Shown piece after piece: positions 10,892 through 22,397 of a stretch of DNA of 64,000 bases (position 1 is its first letter; each line of letters begins with the position of its first letter). Source of the stretch: Prorocentrum cordatum (Eukaryota > Sar > Dinophyceae > Prorocentrales > Prorocentraceae). The translations under genes were made by a program, and so were the position numbers. Location: positions 2,501-66,500 of the forward strand of contig CAUYUJ010003652.1 of assembly GCA_963575745.1 (NCBI GenBank). Direction: 5' to 3'. The notes beneath the pieces are model-generated. The model saw nothing but the letters and a program-made list of their open reading frames with translations. It had not been told where the DNA came from and searched no databases.

Positions 10892-11702
10892 GGGCGCCCA
10901 GGACGAGGGACACTGCACCCCAACCATTGTCGTAGCGGATGCCAACGCGTCCCAGCTGCAGGCCACGCTGGCAGCGGCTGCCTCAGGGATGGGCTCCTGC
11001 AAGGTCGTGGCGCTGACAGGGCGTGGAGTCCCTACCCCGGGGGGCCCGGGCCCAACCGAGCTCATCGCCATTGCCAGCGCGCAATGGGGATACAGAGCCA
11101 CCAACATGATCACGCATCTTCTCCCAATAGGGAACCCAGTCATAACAGGGCGCAGTAGCCCCCCCTGCTACAGCTGTTGGCGGCCCAGTTTGACATCGCC
11201 AGCCACCCCCAAAAGGACAGTATTCCCACCCTCGCTGGTGGTACATTGGGGTGGTGACGACCCAGACACCAGCGACGCTTTACACATACTGACGCCGGAA
11301 CAAAAGAACGACGCTGTAGTGGCCCAGATTTTAAGATGGAGGCGAATGACAGAAGACCTTGAACAAGCGCCCGTGGACGTTGAGTGGGCAACCATTAGAG
11401 TATCCCTGCCCAGGGACGAGACCCTCCGAAGGGAGGGGCTGGAGCCTCTATATCACCACGTAATCCGACGCACTCGCAGCGGAGCGTCGCGGGGCCAGAC
11501 ACCGAACGACCCCCACATTGAAGCCCTGCAGGTAGCAGCGCAGACTGCCCTAGCGGCGGACAGCTGCGGGAGCACCTGGAGGTCCAGTGAGGCATCTGAC
11601 TCCGTACACATCCCTGTGTCCAGCGCCGCCGCCTGCATCGCGCTAGCAACTGCTGCAGAGGCAGCAGCGGCCCGCCTCAAGGGGGTGGGCTCCTCCTACT
11701 AA
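10842..11702 (+). CDS. unknown LINE protein segment
   Basis: An open frame of 286 codons overlapping the end of the RING frame. It contains an alternating hydrophobic region (TIVVADANASQLQATLAAAA), a GRGVPTPGGPGP loop and an Ala-rich C-terminal helix ending at TAA 11700-11702. I recognise no family. It is probably the frameshifted continuation of the preceding protein. About 215 bp (11703-11919) without assigned coding follow. Confidence 0.4.
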   Translation: MFSPSAYEQVKELVCSRGAQDEGHCTPTIVVADANASQLQATLAAAASGMGSCKVVALTGRGVPTPGGPGPTELIAIASAQWGYRATNMITHLLPIGNPVITGRSSPPCYSCWRPSLTSPATPKRTVFPPSLVVHWGGDDPDTSDALHILTPEQKNDAVVAQILRWRRMTEDLEQAPVDVEWATIRVSLPRDETLRREGLEPLYHHVIRRTRSGASRGQTPNDPHIEALQVAAQTALAADSCGSTWRSSEASDSVHIPVSSAAACIALATAAEAAAARLKGVGSSY

Positions 11703-11919
11703 AGACTCCTGAAATAATAGCAGCCCCCGTACTGAGATATCTCAGGGAGAAACTCCCCTTAGTTTTTGGATCAGCTCTCCCGCGCGCTGCCCTCGAAGGG
11801 TCCTCCTGGAAGGGGACTGGGGCGGGGGCCTTTCATTTATCAGACTCGCTGATCCAGAGGGGGGCCATCACCTCAGATGGAACCTCGCAGACCAAGGGCA
11901 GACCAGCCAGCAAGAAATC

Positions 11920-12489
11920 ATGAAGGCCGTGGAGGCTACAGTCGGTACAGGGGCAGTCGAGCAAGTCACGGCAGTAGTTGCCTGGTTTCCAGACACGGGA
12001 GAGTACCAACACATGACGCAAGTCAGAATCCGACTCGGGGCCGCTGCGAACATGTCAGCAGCCTTTTGTGGAACGAGCTGCATCGCAGTAGGCGCGCAGG
12101 TGGTCGGGATATTCCCAGCCACCCCCACAAGGGAGCAAAGCAGGGGAGACGCGGGAACCCCCAGGGCGCAAGCGGAGCACATCGCGGCCTTAGCGGAGCA
12201 AACTGTACGACAGGCCCCAGGAAGAGCGGTGCAACCGCAGATACTGGAGATTACAGCATTCGATCAGCAAGGAAGGCCGGTCGGCTCCTCCAGACCGCGA
12301 CCGATGCGCCCTGACCCATTGATTCCAAGTCACACCAGATTACGGATGTTCTCGGCATCGATCGGCTCCGCCGGAGCCAGCTTACACACCAGAGCATGGC
12401 CGCTCCCTGAGGGAGCGGCCAGTGGACAAGGAGACAGCCTGGTAAGAGTCCCCCCCCAGACATCCCAGAAGAATGGCTACATGAGGTAG
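11920..12489 (+). CDS. unknown LINE protein segment
   Basis: A 189-codon frame. Its first 80 residues alternate hydrophobic and polar positions (VEQVTAVVAWFPDTGEYQH) as in a small alpha/beta domain. The DNA includes two perfect hairpins at 12364-12378 and 12398-12420. The frame ends at TAG 12487-12489, and the next frame opens at once. I recognise no family. Confidence 0.38.
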   Translation: MKAVEATVGTGAVEQVTAVVAWFPDTGEYQHMTQVRIRLGAAANMSAAFCGTSCIAVGAQVVGIFPATPTREQSRGDAGTPRAQAEHIAALAEQTVRQAPGRAVQPQILEITAFDQQGRPVGSSRPRPMRPDPLIPSHTRLRMFSASIGSAGASLHTRAWPLPEGAASGQGDSLVRVPPQTSQKNGYMR

Positions 12490-12490
12490 A

Positions 12491-14158
12491 GTGCAGCGTG
12501 GAAGGGCGACTCCCTACGCGGAGAGTGACAGTAAAGAAGGCAGGGGCGGTCTGCGGGACTTACTCCACCCAGGGGAACGCCTCTCAGCTGCGGTGGCGGC
12601 GGGCGGGGCTGTGTCTGTCACTGCGTGCGGCGAGGACGGGCGCCTCTACACTTCCACCCCGATGTGGATCACCATCGCCCTGCCAGCTGAGGCCGACTTG
12701 AGAACGGCCAGCCGTGGAGCGGACCGACCGCTGATAAGGGTAGCTATTCAACTATTGCGCGGGAGTGTGCACCTGGCGAAGTTGGACGCCGCACCGACAC
12801 CCAGACCAACGCCTCAAGACTTGGGAATCGGCACCAGCCAACCTCGCAACTCGATCATACCCCCAAGAAGGCATGCGTCGGTTGATCTACTACCAGGCCC
12901 AGCTCGACCGAGAACATACCCCCCTCTTGCTGAAGTGCTTGCGCACAAAATGCGGCTTATAGCCCGCGCAGATGGCGCGCTGGTCAGAGCAGACAGCGAC
13001 GCAGTCGCGTGCGCGCAAGGCATGGTCGGCAAGTTCCAGGCGTGTACCGACGAGCAGAGCACGCATGACCTGGCAAGAAGTATTCAAACCAGGCTGGTAC
13101 TCGAACAATGGCGGCAGGACGAAGGCATACCCATCAGAAGATGCAACTGGGACCTATATGCAGCCATCTGGATGCTTCAACTAACAGACCCTGCCACGTT
13201 GGAAAGAGACCACCTTAATCAACTCATCAGAGAATTAGGCATACAAGAAGAGGTCACCAGGCAACTCCCCTTCGCCCAGTGGCTATCGCCGGAGCCTGAC
13301 CTCACATACACTGCCCACCACCCCTGGCTGGAGGTCCCTGGGAGCCGAGGAGCAGACGTTGACAGCGACACTACACATAGGTTAGTGCCAGGCACGCTGG
13401 AGGGCATCCAGGCCTTGGACGAGAGGCTCAGAAGGGCAGCCAGTCAAGACAGGCTGCGGCACGACCCAGGAAGGGCCCCCAGACCTCGAAGGACTCATAG
13501 AGACAACAACGCGAATTCCGTGGGTGAGATCGGAGGACAGAGCACGCGGGCCAGGCAGAGCCACGCGCACAGAGTACGCCACAGAGAGCGGAGCGGGCCA
13601 CAAGCGTCGCACCAAGGCACTCTACAGGAACCTCAAAACCCATCCGGCGACCCCCCGGGTCGACAGGCAAACCCAGTGGCAGCCGTTCAGACAGAGACTC
13701 CGCAAGCAGAACGCCCCAGCAGCCAAGAGTCCCAGACTGCACCAGGCATTCCGAGACGACGGCAAGGTGACAGCGGAGAAGGCAGTGCCACATCCTCAGT
13801 CTCCCCAGGAAGTGCCTCCGCGAACGCTACTCCAAGTAGGGGCTCTGCAGACGCGCCCAGGCAGGAAGCAGGTGAGGGACATCGCGAAACCGACCAGATG
13901 AGAGGGCAGAGCCGACGAACGCAGGTTCCCCCGCGCTCAGATGCGCCACCGGAAGCACGACCCCAACAGGCGCAGCAACCAGAAGCTAGCCCTGGGCAGC
14001 CGCTCCCACAGAGCCCGACCCCCCAACTGGGACGGGCAAGGAGCTCGCGCACGGTGACCTCACCTCCTGCCCCGCAAGCAGAGGGTAGCGGCCCGGCAGA
14101 TGAGAGTATGGGGGGGGGGCCCCAGCAGACACGAGCCAACAGGCGAGACACTGGCTGA
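12491..14158 (+). CDS. unknown LINE protein with a disordered, highly charged C-terminal half
   Basis: An open frame of 555 codons. The first 290 residues are mixed and look folded (for example LVLEQWRQDEGIPIRRCNWD at about 13090-13150). The last 260 are Ser/Arg/Gln/Pro/Glu-rich and probably disordered (about 13500-14150). There is no recognisable catalytic motif. Its position just upstream of the methyltransferase suggests it belongs to the same LINE polyprotein. Confidence 0.42.
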   Translation: MQRGRATPYAESDSKEGRGGLRDLLHPGERLSAAVAAGGAVSVTACGEDGRLYTSTPMWITIALPAEADLRTASRGADRPLIRVAIQLLRGSVHLAKLDAAPTPRPTPQDLGIGTSQPRNSIIPPRRHASVDLLPGPARPRTYPPLAEVLAHKMRLIARADGALVRADSDAVACAQGMVGKFQACTDEQSTHDLARSIQTRLVLEQWRQDEGIPIRRCNWDLYAAIWMLQLTDPATLERDHLNQLIRELGIQEEVTRQLPFAQWLSPEPDLTYTAHHPWLEVPGSRGADVDSDTTHRLVPGTLEGIQALDERLRRAASQDRLRHDPGRAPRPRRTHRDNNANSVGEIGGQSTRARQSHAHRVRHRERSGPQASHQGTLQEPQNPSGDPPGRQANPVAAVQTETPQAERPSSQESQTAPGIPRRRQGDSGEGSATSSVSPGSASANATPSRGSADAPRQEAGEGHRETDQMRGQSRRTQVPPRSDAPPEARPQQAQQPEASPGQPLPQSPTPQLGRARSSRTVTSPPAPQAEGSGPADESMGGGPQQTRANRRDTG

Positions 14159-14337
14159 GAGGGCGCCAGTAGTACAGACGGGTACGGCGAGGCCACCCCC
14201 GGACAGCGTCACGCGCTCCCCACCCGGAGACCCGCTGGGAAGAGGAGACACTCCCAGGCCGAGCACGCACCTACCGCCCTGCATGAGACGCCACTGGGAA
14301 CAGCTCCTCGGCACTACCGCCGAGACGCTCCGCACCC

Positions 14338-15078
14338 TTGGCCCGCCAGCGCAGTGGAACGGGCTGGGATGCACTGACGAGGCAAAGTGGAGGACCGTTC
14401 GAACTGAGCGCCATTTGCTGGGGCACGTGTACGGTGCAACTTGAGAAGCAAATGCGACAAGTTTTCACAAGAGCACGCATCGCGCACAGGCTCTTCGCCC
14501 CATTTGAGGCCTACTGGGCGCGGCACCCCCCAGCTGGCACGAGGAGCCCTAATGGAATAAATATAACATCGAAGAATGCTGCTCTTTCGGCGGATGATGC
14601 GTGTGCACACCTGCAGGATGCTTTGGGCAGGGCCCTCGACACGGGGGGACCCGCAGCCCCGTTCTCCACCCTAACTACAGCGATAATCGAAGGAATACTA
14701 TCCGTGGCCTCAGGGAATAGCCCCGGCTCCAGTCCCAGCAGACTGAGATCGGTCGACCCCACCTGGCCCAATCTCAGGGGGGAACCTACCCTGGGGAGTC
14801 CCTCTGAGCCCCGCAAGCTGCTGGGGCAGCAACCCCCCCGGCCCCTCAACAGAGAGGGGCATGCGCCCTTGGGCAACAACGACCACAAGCCAGAGGTGCC
14901 GCGGGAACTGGGCCGCAGCGGCAACCTGCAGAACAGACTGAGAATCCAGACAGAAGCAGGATCAGGAGGTGCTCTGCGAGGATGCACAGCAGGAGCCGCA
15001 GCAGACGGGCACGGCACACGGGTCACCGAGAACCTAGGCCGAGACGCAGGGCAGGGACGAGGTCTTCGAGGACGGTAA
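14338..15078 (+). CDS. unknown LINE protein segment upstream of the methyltransferase
   Basis: A frame of about 246 codons. A short helical region (QLEKQMRQVFTRARIAHRLF, about 14440-14500) is followed by a Pro/Arg/Gly-rich linker. The 180 bp before it are open in a different frame (14100-14444), which suggests a further shift near the G-run at 14109-14118. No family recognised. Confidence 0.35.
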   Translation: MARQRSGTGWDALTRQSGGPFELSAICWGTCTVQLEKQMRQVFTRARIAHRLFAPFEAYWARHPPAGTRSPNGINITSKNAALSADDACAHLQDALGRALDTGGPAAPFSTLTTAIIEGILSVASGNSPGSSPSRLRSVDPTWPNLRGEPTLGSPSEPRKLLGQQPPRPLNREGHAPLGNNDHKPEVPRELGRSGNLQNRLRIQTEAGSGGALRGCTAGAAADGHGTRVTENLGRDAGQGRGLRGR

Positions 15079-15106
15079 GAGGCACCCCCCCAACCCTGAT
15101 GACGAT

Positions 15107-16924
15107 GTGGATGTCCCGCCCAAGGGCGCCTGCTCAGACGCGACCGGAAAGAGGGCGCACGCGTACATTAGCCGACCAACAAGGGGTAAGGGGGATAACC
15201 AGAAGGGTGAGGCCGAGAACCAGCCCCCACGACCCAACGGACCTACCGCAGCCCCACAGCCCATTGATGTCTTGCAACAGGTGTGGTCGCAGCACAGGAA
15301 CAGTGAAGCCGGGCTTGCCCCGATAGCCCCACCCAATCAGGTGCTGGGCTCCTATCAGGTAGCGGGACTAGACAACGACACCATTCGGGAGGCCCTGCAG
15401 TCCTTGCACGAACAAGGCACCGTCCGGTTAGAACCTGACCAAGCAGCCGATGACATCACGGGCAGACTGCAGGTCCAGGAGCCGACGGAGCGGGACTCTA
15501 CACAGCAGGAGCAAGGAGCGGAAAGGGGTCAGACCCGCGGTGCAGTCCCCCCAAACGAAGAAGGGGCCCCTTTGCATCTGGTATCGCTGTTCGACGGGTG
15601 GGGTATCGCCAGGCTCGCGATGGGTGACCTCGCCCAGAAACTAGACGCAGTGAACAGATTTCGAACATCCGTGTTCGTGGAGCACAACAGGACAGCGACA
15701 GAGGCGGTGGCGCGCAGATGGGCTAGTACACCAGACCCCCAGGACGGAGGCCCACAGCACAGACAAATAATAGGAGAGGACGTCTGGGACCTGTTCAGGC
15801 GGAAAGACCCCCAGGACAACATATCCCCGTGGGAAATACACTTAGACTCGCTTGAACAAGGCAGCGCCCTCCTCATAGTGGCAGGCCGCCCATGTAACAA
15901 CCTGTCGGCCGCAGGCAGACACGTTGGCAGGGGCGGACTGGCAGGAGCACAGTCCCATCATTTCTTCGCCATCCCAACGGCATGGTATCTCGCCAACAAA
16001 AGGAGACCAGACGTCAACATACTCGTGGTCGTAGAAAATGTTGCCTCCATGCCACTGGTGCACCGAGACGCCATGAGAGCCGCCATGGGCGACCTCAGCC
16101 CATAATGGGCTGTTAAGATGAACGCCGGAGACCACGTGGCCATCCCGAGGGAGAGGTTGTGGATGGCGAACTTCCCCCCTCCTTCCAACGCAATAACATG
16201 CCGCCGGCTCCCCAGCCCCTGGGGGCCCAGATGGGCGTATAGACCCGACGGAAGAATACCCACGTGGACGCAGTCCAGAGTAGCCCAAGACGATCCAGAC
16301 GCCATACTACCCAGTAGCTACCAGACCCATCTTCTCTGCCTCTTGTACAACGAGGACAGTACTCACATATGGCTCCAACGAAATCCAACTGAGCTGAGAC
16401 AAGGAGCCAATCATATACTTGCAGAGCGCGGGGCAGAGCAAGGCTTCGCAGGATGCACAGAAGGCATCGGACTGGTGATGTCGGGGAAGGAAAGGGAGAG
16501 CCCTGCCGCAGAGGAAAAGGTCAAGGCTTGGGGCAGGTGGCTGGTCAAAGAAGGAAGAATTCATGGGCTCAGACCCCCTGGCGCAGACGAAAGGGCCCGG
16601 GCCACAGGCCTAGCGGGATGCTACCGTGGGCTTGGGGTAAGCGGCAGGACGCTATATGACGCTGTCGGCATACACTTCGACCCGCGATGCCTACAGCGCA
16701 GAGTAGTAACTGCGATGCGAGCCTGGAGAGCGGGAGAGCATAATGCAATGGCCCAGACCACGGCCCCCACGGGCGCGCAGATAGCAAGAGCATGGGCAAC
16801 AGCACGAACCTACGCAGGGAGACAGCGCCCCTGGGCCCAACTCCGAAACCACCTATTCCCAGACGACATCGCAGAGCAGATGAGACGCGAGGAAGCCCTT
16901 CTCCCAGAAACGCCGCGCCCCTAG
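15107..16924 (+). pseudogene. DNA (cytosine-5) methyltransferase, DNMT3-like, captured in the LINE
   Basis: C5 methyltransferase motifs occur in canonical order. Motif I is SLFDGWGIARLA (about 15580). The catalytic motif IV is VAGRPCNNLSAAG (about 15880-15915) with the Pro-Cys pair. Motif VI is VVENVASM (about 16030). A motif VIII-like IPRERLWMANFP lies at about 16142. A motif IX/X-like segment has GLAGCYRGLGVSGRT and a final L/VG-like turn (about 16600-16690). The frame is continuous except for one TAA at 16103-16105, between motifs VI and VIII, so this copy would not make a full enzyme. About 150 N-terminal residues are Pro/Glu/Gln-rich linker. The family methylates cytosine in DNA. Capture of such enzymes by dinoflagellate retrotransposons has been reported (de Mendoza and colleagues, 2018), so the domain has precedent; its place in this very large LINE is the new part. 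Confidence 0.85.
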
Positions 16925-17199
16925 ACTCTTCCAGGGATCCCAATACGTTCCACGGAGCGTTGGGGTCCCCTCCCCGGCACCTGCGAGTTCCGGGAATGCG
17001 CGCGCGCGCCTGGGACCAGGCACGTCGTGCTCTCAACGAGGCACTGGAGGAGAGGTGTCACCGCAAGATTCGCGCTCCAAGGAGCCTCTGGGCACTGATG
17101 CACCCAGTGCCTTGGACGCAGCCCACATGGGACGACTTGTGCGGCGCCCTCTCCCTTGACGACGTGATGCGCGCTCTGAACGCCACCCCCCATACCTGC

Positions 17200-17924
17200 C
17201 TCCCCAGGTTTTCCAGCTGGAATGTTAGGTACCTCAGAAGCTGCGCCGCCCACAAGAACCAGGTCAAACACGCCCTTTTGACGCAGGTCACCATGAACAA
17301 CAGGATTGCCCTCACTCAGGAAACCCACTGGTCCGAACGCGAGACCGAGGTGTGGAAGACCATGTTCCCGGCGCGAACTGTGGTTGCCTCCCCCGGCTTA
17401 CTCGGGCCTACGGGAGGACTGGCTGGTGGGGTAGGGATCCTCTTCCCCCACGGAAGCCCCTCCTGGAACAGCAAGACATGGTTCCGGGCTGTGCAGTAGC
17501 CGCGGTAGTGCAACAGGGCGAAAGGAGAATTCGCCTCGTGTCAATCTACCTCCCTCCCACCAGGAAGGAAAATACCCTTGCGGAGATCGCCTCGGCGTCT
17601 GAACAGTGGGAGCCGCTTGACACCTACTGGGGAGGGGACGTCAACCTGCAGCTTCAACGCCCGAGAGACGGAGAGATAGAAGCTGCTGCCCTCCTAAGGG
17701 ACATCGTAACCAGCTCCGGCTCCGTGGCCATTCACATGCATGGCCCAGCCAGGATTGACAAGGATAGTGAGTCTCAAATCGACATGTGTGCTTGCCCCGT
17801 CAGCCACATCCACGCCTATGACCCCCGGAAGTTGTGGAGGCTCGCGCTATCGGATGATGCCCTCATATCGCTCGCCCCCCAGGGTGCGAGGAGAGCTAGA
17901 AGGCGACACCATGAGGGCTGCTGA
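17200..17924 (+). pseudogene. LINE apurinic/apyrimidinic-type endonuclease, frameshifted
   Basis: An exonuclease-endonuclease-phosphatase fold is visible in pieces: FSSWNVRYL (about 17210), the catalytic ALTQETHW (about 17311), GGLAGGVGILF, then after a frameshift at about 17480-17495 RLVSIYLPP (17530), GGDVNLQ (17632, the GDFN position) and SQIDMCACPVSHIH (17770). This enzyme nicks the target DNA so that reverse transcription can be primed there, and it accounts for the 17-bp duplication. The frame is open upstream to 16792. The shift inactivates this copy unless it is a base-calling error. Confidence 0.82.
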
Positions 17925-20900
17925 TCTGAGGAATGTCCCAACAGCTGCGCACGCGGAGCTTCGTCGGATCTACGCACATCTAGAGATCCTCTTTGGCGTG
18001 CCGACCGTAAACCTCAGCGGCCTTATCCAGCACTCCGACTGGATTAGGCCGGCCCGCCCAGGTGGGTTCCTTGACCATCATCCGGACAACGACGATGGCG
18101 ACGCCTCTTGCTTACCCAGCGACCCGGCTCCAGTACCGAGAGGGCCCGATGACCCCGCGGTCACCCCCCCAATTCTCCCCACCCTTATGAGGTTTGGGAG
18201 GCGCGCCCTCTCCTCAGCCCTACAGGACTGGTGGAAGAAGTGGAAGTTGCACAGAACGCGGTCCTCCCCGGGGCTGCTGCTGGCGGCAGCCAGTCAGAGA
18301 CAAGAAGTATCGCGCCCGGTGGGGGCCCTGGCAGCCTGGTTGCATGAGTACGGGTGGGACGGGCACGACCTACCTCCAGAGCAAGCAGGGCTCTGGCTCA
18401 GAACCTGGGACGCCAGAGTCACGCAGAGAAGAGCAGCGCGCCTATTCCTTGTCCAACGAGGCCCAGGAGCAGAACGTCCCCCCCTCGCGGCCCATTGCAG
18501 GACTGGGCGGGAAATATATAAAAATACCCACGCTATCCTAGGCGTGAGGGACCACAACGGCACCTGGCATGACAGGCCCAACCAAGTTGATAAAGTGCTG
18601 TGGGACAGCCGCAGCTCGATATGGCATTCCGCCCCCCCTCTGCCTAGCTCGGCCGGTCGGCTCCTTGACCAGTACTTTTTGGGGCACCCTGGTACCGGCA
18701 TCTCTAGCCGGCCCACGCCTGGGTGGGCAAAGCTGGCGGCCACCGTCCTCGCCCCCAGCGGGGGCGCTCCAGGGGTCGATGGAATTCCTTACGATGCCTT
18801 TCACCCTGGAGCTAGGTTCGTCGCCTGCCTCCTTGCCCAGGCCTGGTACGCCGCGGATCTCAGTCCCGCCCTCATCGAGGAGGTACTGGGGCGCTCTGTG
18901 GACCTTCTGGTCTGGATCGGGAAGAAACCAGGCGCAGAAGGGCCCAACGACATGAGGCCACTTCAACTCCCCACCTGCATTCGGCGTCTCTACGGTGCGT
19001 CCTTGGCCGACCTACTTGGCCCGATCGTCGAACCGCTCCTAAGCCCCAATCAGGCTGCCAAGAGAGGGGGGCAGTGTGGCCCCAACATCACCAAGGTCAC
19101 TCAGCATTTGAGTGCTACTTCCAAGCCACCAACAGCACCGGGTCCCGGGTGGACCGCACTTCTCGGTCAGCATCACGCGGTAGTGGAGAACTACATCGAG
19201 CGTGCCGCGACCGTGTTGGGTGAGGCCCCCTGCACCGCCGTGATCTTTTGCGACCAGAACAAGGCGTTCGAAAGGATATCGCTTCAATGGGTAGACGCCC
19301 TCCTACGGAGGTGGGGGCCCCCCACGTGGTTACTCAACGCCCTCAATGCCTTGGTGGTCGAACGGACGGTGAAGACGTGTAAGGGGAAGTACAGGGGCCC
19401 AGAGCGCCGCCTACTTAGGTCTGTCGGCATGGGGGGCACCGCCTCCCCCCTCCTGTGGAGCTTGGGATATGACCCACTCATAAGCACCATTCCTCCATCA
19501 CAGGAGGTGATGACCCTACCTACGTGGACGACCTCGCTGCCCTGCTAAGCACAACGAGGCAAGCTCTGCGCGCAGCAACTGCCCTCCCCTGGGCCGCCAA
19601 GGCCGCTGGCCTCCTGGTCGAAGCGCACAGGTGCAGAGGGATGCATGCCGAGGATTCCCCTGGTATCCGCGCAGCGCTGGAAGAGGTCCCCGTGCACTTT
19701 GAGCAAGACGGAGACAGCGTGCTCATCTCAGGGCTACCCGGGGACCTGATCAAGGCCTTGATTGACAGCTACATGGGGGATCGGTGCCCCATCCGGTGCA
19801 CACACTACCAGCACGCCTGCAACTGCACCTTCAAGACGGCGCTCGTGCCCGCAGGGAACCAAGGATGGTGGCGCACCCTCATGGAGCATGCCCCCTTTGG
19901 AGGCTCGGCGGTGAGGGAGCAATGGCCGTGCCTGGGGGCAGTAGTAGTATCCCGCGCGGCAGAAGGCGACGACCCCCCCGCGGAGCGGGGGCCTCACCAA
20001 AGAGCAAGAAGAGGTCCTACGCAAGGGCACGTGGAACCGCCCCCTCCCCAGAATTAGGGGGAGATCCATTGCGCTACACCTGGCCAAAATGTCCCCTTAC
20101 AGGACGGCCGCTGCGTGGAACGCTTGCCCGATTTCCCTGGCCCCTTACGCTGCGCACTACGCCCCCCCCCGACATGGCGCAGGAGCGTGAACTGTGTGCC
20201 CAGCTGAGAACTGCCCTCGGGCTGGCTGGGGCCTCCTGGGTCCCCGACATAGTCCTGACCGGACTCGGCATGCGCTTCCAAGTGCAGGGCGCCCCCAGGT
20301 GCCCTGCAGCAACTGCTCGCGCTGTTGCTGCAAGAGCGTTCGCCTTCGGGGACTCTTGGTGGCCCTGCGCACTCCGGAAGCGGGCCAGCATCAGATGGAA
20401 CAAACTGCTGAACTGGAGTGCCCTAGCAGCCCGGGCCCCCGAGGCGTATCCCCCGCGGCCGAAGATGATCACAGAACGAAAGGCTGCCCAGGCCTTACTC
20501 GTTGCGAGACAGCGACCCCACCTACTGGAGGGCAGGCAATATGGCAGGATTACCTACGCGGCGGCCTGGGCCCAGATGAACAGTCATCACTTCAGTACCT
20601 GGCTCCAAAAAACTAGCCAAGGGAGAAGATGGCAGTCCTCCGCGGGTGGGGAATGGCAGCTGCTGCGGTACTGCGCCACCTTCACCTGTGCGTACCACGT
20701 GTTAAGGGTGCTCAGCAACGGCCTCCCGGGCCCGGCAACGCGCAGGGGGAACGACGAAAGAGTGCCCCATAGGTGTCCCTGCGGGGCGCCGGCCAGCAGA
20801 GTGTGGATCACAGCCGGCCCAAGCGACGAGGGGGCGGCCTGGTGTGTCAGATGTATCGGCAACGGGCCTCACGCCCTCGCCCTCTGGCAAGCGCTTCCCC

Positions 20901-21631
20901 CTGATTCCCCCCCCCCACTGAGGGCACCGGCGAGCGCCTATGCTCGCTCAGGTGGACTCTTGAGGCCGCCGATCAGGGACGGGCCTTGCGGTCGTTGCCC
21001 GCTCTGTGGACTGGGAGAGGCCACGACCGAACACGTCTGGCACTGGTGCCCAGCGGCTGCCCTCGTCTGGGACACCATACGTGGGCCCGAGGACCCGCCA
21101 GCCCTGGCCCAGGCCATCGCCAGCGAGGGCGTGCGCCAGCCGCTACTGGCCAAAGTTTTACACCAGATCTCCTTCGTTACTGGCGTCAACCTTACTGCCT
21201 CCCCCCTAGAAGCAAGTGATGCGGCTATTCTCATCCTGCGCGGGTTGGCCACCCCAGACACGGACCTCCACGAAGGGGGCGATGAAGAGGAACAGGCTGA
21301 TAACGACCCCCCCAGGGTTGGCAGACACGACGAGACGGCCGTGTGGACCGTACGGCGTGACCAATGCCACACCTGCAACCCGTTTCCCCCTCCCGCCGGG
21401 GCAGTTTGCGGGGCGGCCAGGCCCCGCGCACAAAGGCACGCAGACAGAGCAGGAGGCGAAATCCGCAGGCTCCCGGTTGTCAGCAGACGCTGCAAACCGG
21501 ATGACAGGCTTGTAGTGCTGCTGTCCTCACATACTCGAGCGGCGTGGATGCCTCCCGGCAGAGGCTGGTTTCCATGCCCAAGGACTGACAACTCTCCCAC
21601 TGCGTGCTGGTCGTCGACCTTCTGCCGATAA
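17914..21631 (+). pseudogene. LINE reverse transcriptase with C-terminal zinc finger, frameshifted
   Basis: Reverse transcriptase motifs in order: GGAPGVDGIPYDAF (about 18762), MRPLQLPTCIRRLYG (18952), motif A VIFCDQNKAFERI (about 19241), motif B GMGGTASPLLWSLGYDP (19427), then motif C YVDDLAAL at 19521 in a different frame. Another shift near 19960-20050 moves coding to the frame that runs to TAA 21629. In that last part CPLCGLGEATTEHVWHWC (about 20995-21050) is the zinc-finger module seen at the C-terminus of many LINE ORF2 proteins. It polymerises cDNA at the nicked target. The catalytic Asp residues of motifs A and C are all present, but split between frames. Confidence 0.88.
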
Positions 21632-22393
21632 TGTCGGCTGCACACCACCACTCTCACGGCCAATGCCAGGCTTGAGCCCGGCGACGAGATAACCGTTCGC
21701 GACTCTCCCCTTGCCGACTCGGACTCCACCCAGTGGCCGTGCGAAGTCACCTTCGATGGAGGGGCAAGATCCATTTGAGAGGGCGATGAGGTTTCAGGGG
21801 CCGGTGCCATACTCTGGCACCACAACCCCAGCACCGGGGCACCCCGCGTGCTCGCCATCGCCATAGTCGCTCTCCCAGACTGCAGCAACGCCCAAATGGC
21901 CGAGGTTGCAGGCTGCCGTGCCGGGCTGGCACTGCTCCCCCACATAAACAGCCCTACCCGCATGGCGCGGATTGTTGGCGACAACTTAGCCGCTGTAAGG
22001 TGTGGTGCTGGCGTGGCCAGATACCGAAGGCTACGCTTGGCTCAACAGATGGAGGATGCCTTGGGGCAAGTCGAAGGGGCAGGCTGGGTACTCACTTGGC
22101 AGGCCGTCAGGCGCAGACTCAACAAGGCGGCTGACAGTCTGGCCACCATTGGGGTGTATTGGGCAGACGCCCTCCGTAGGGAAGGCGTTGCGGCTGTCAC
22201 CTCCCGCGCTCAGTGGAACGGTACCGACCCCCCCATCCCCGCCCACTTCCCCCGCTTCCACCCTCGTGGGGCCAGCTTTTGCGACCCCATTGCGGCGGCT
22301 GAAGCTGCCCATTCGCTCGCGCAGCCCTTTCCTGCCCCCCCCTCTGGCCCGCCTCACTCGGGTCGGCTTTCGTCTGGTCGCCGCAGCATCTGA
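21632..22393 (+). pseudogene. LINE RNase H domain, with in-frame stop
   Basis: In the same frame as the preceding zinc finger, after TAA 21629-21631. TFDGGARS (about 21752, first catalytic Asp), NAQMAEVAGCRAGLALL (catalytic Glu, 21890), VGDNLAAVRCG (second Asp, about 21975) and KAADSLATIG match ribonuclease H. An in-frame TGA at 21776-21778 lies just after the first motif. RNase H removes template RNA from the cDNA hybrid and is present in only some LINE clades (I, Tad, R1-type and relatives). Confidence 0.8.
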
Positions 22394-22397
22394 GCGC

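Noticed and set aside
17200-22393. Treating the frameshifted endonuclease, polymerase and RNase H as separate functional genes
   Set aside because: Motifs continue across the shifts in the standard order of one LINE ORF2, so they are pieces of one broken frame.
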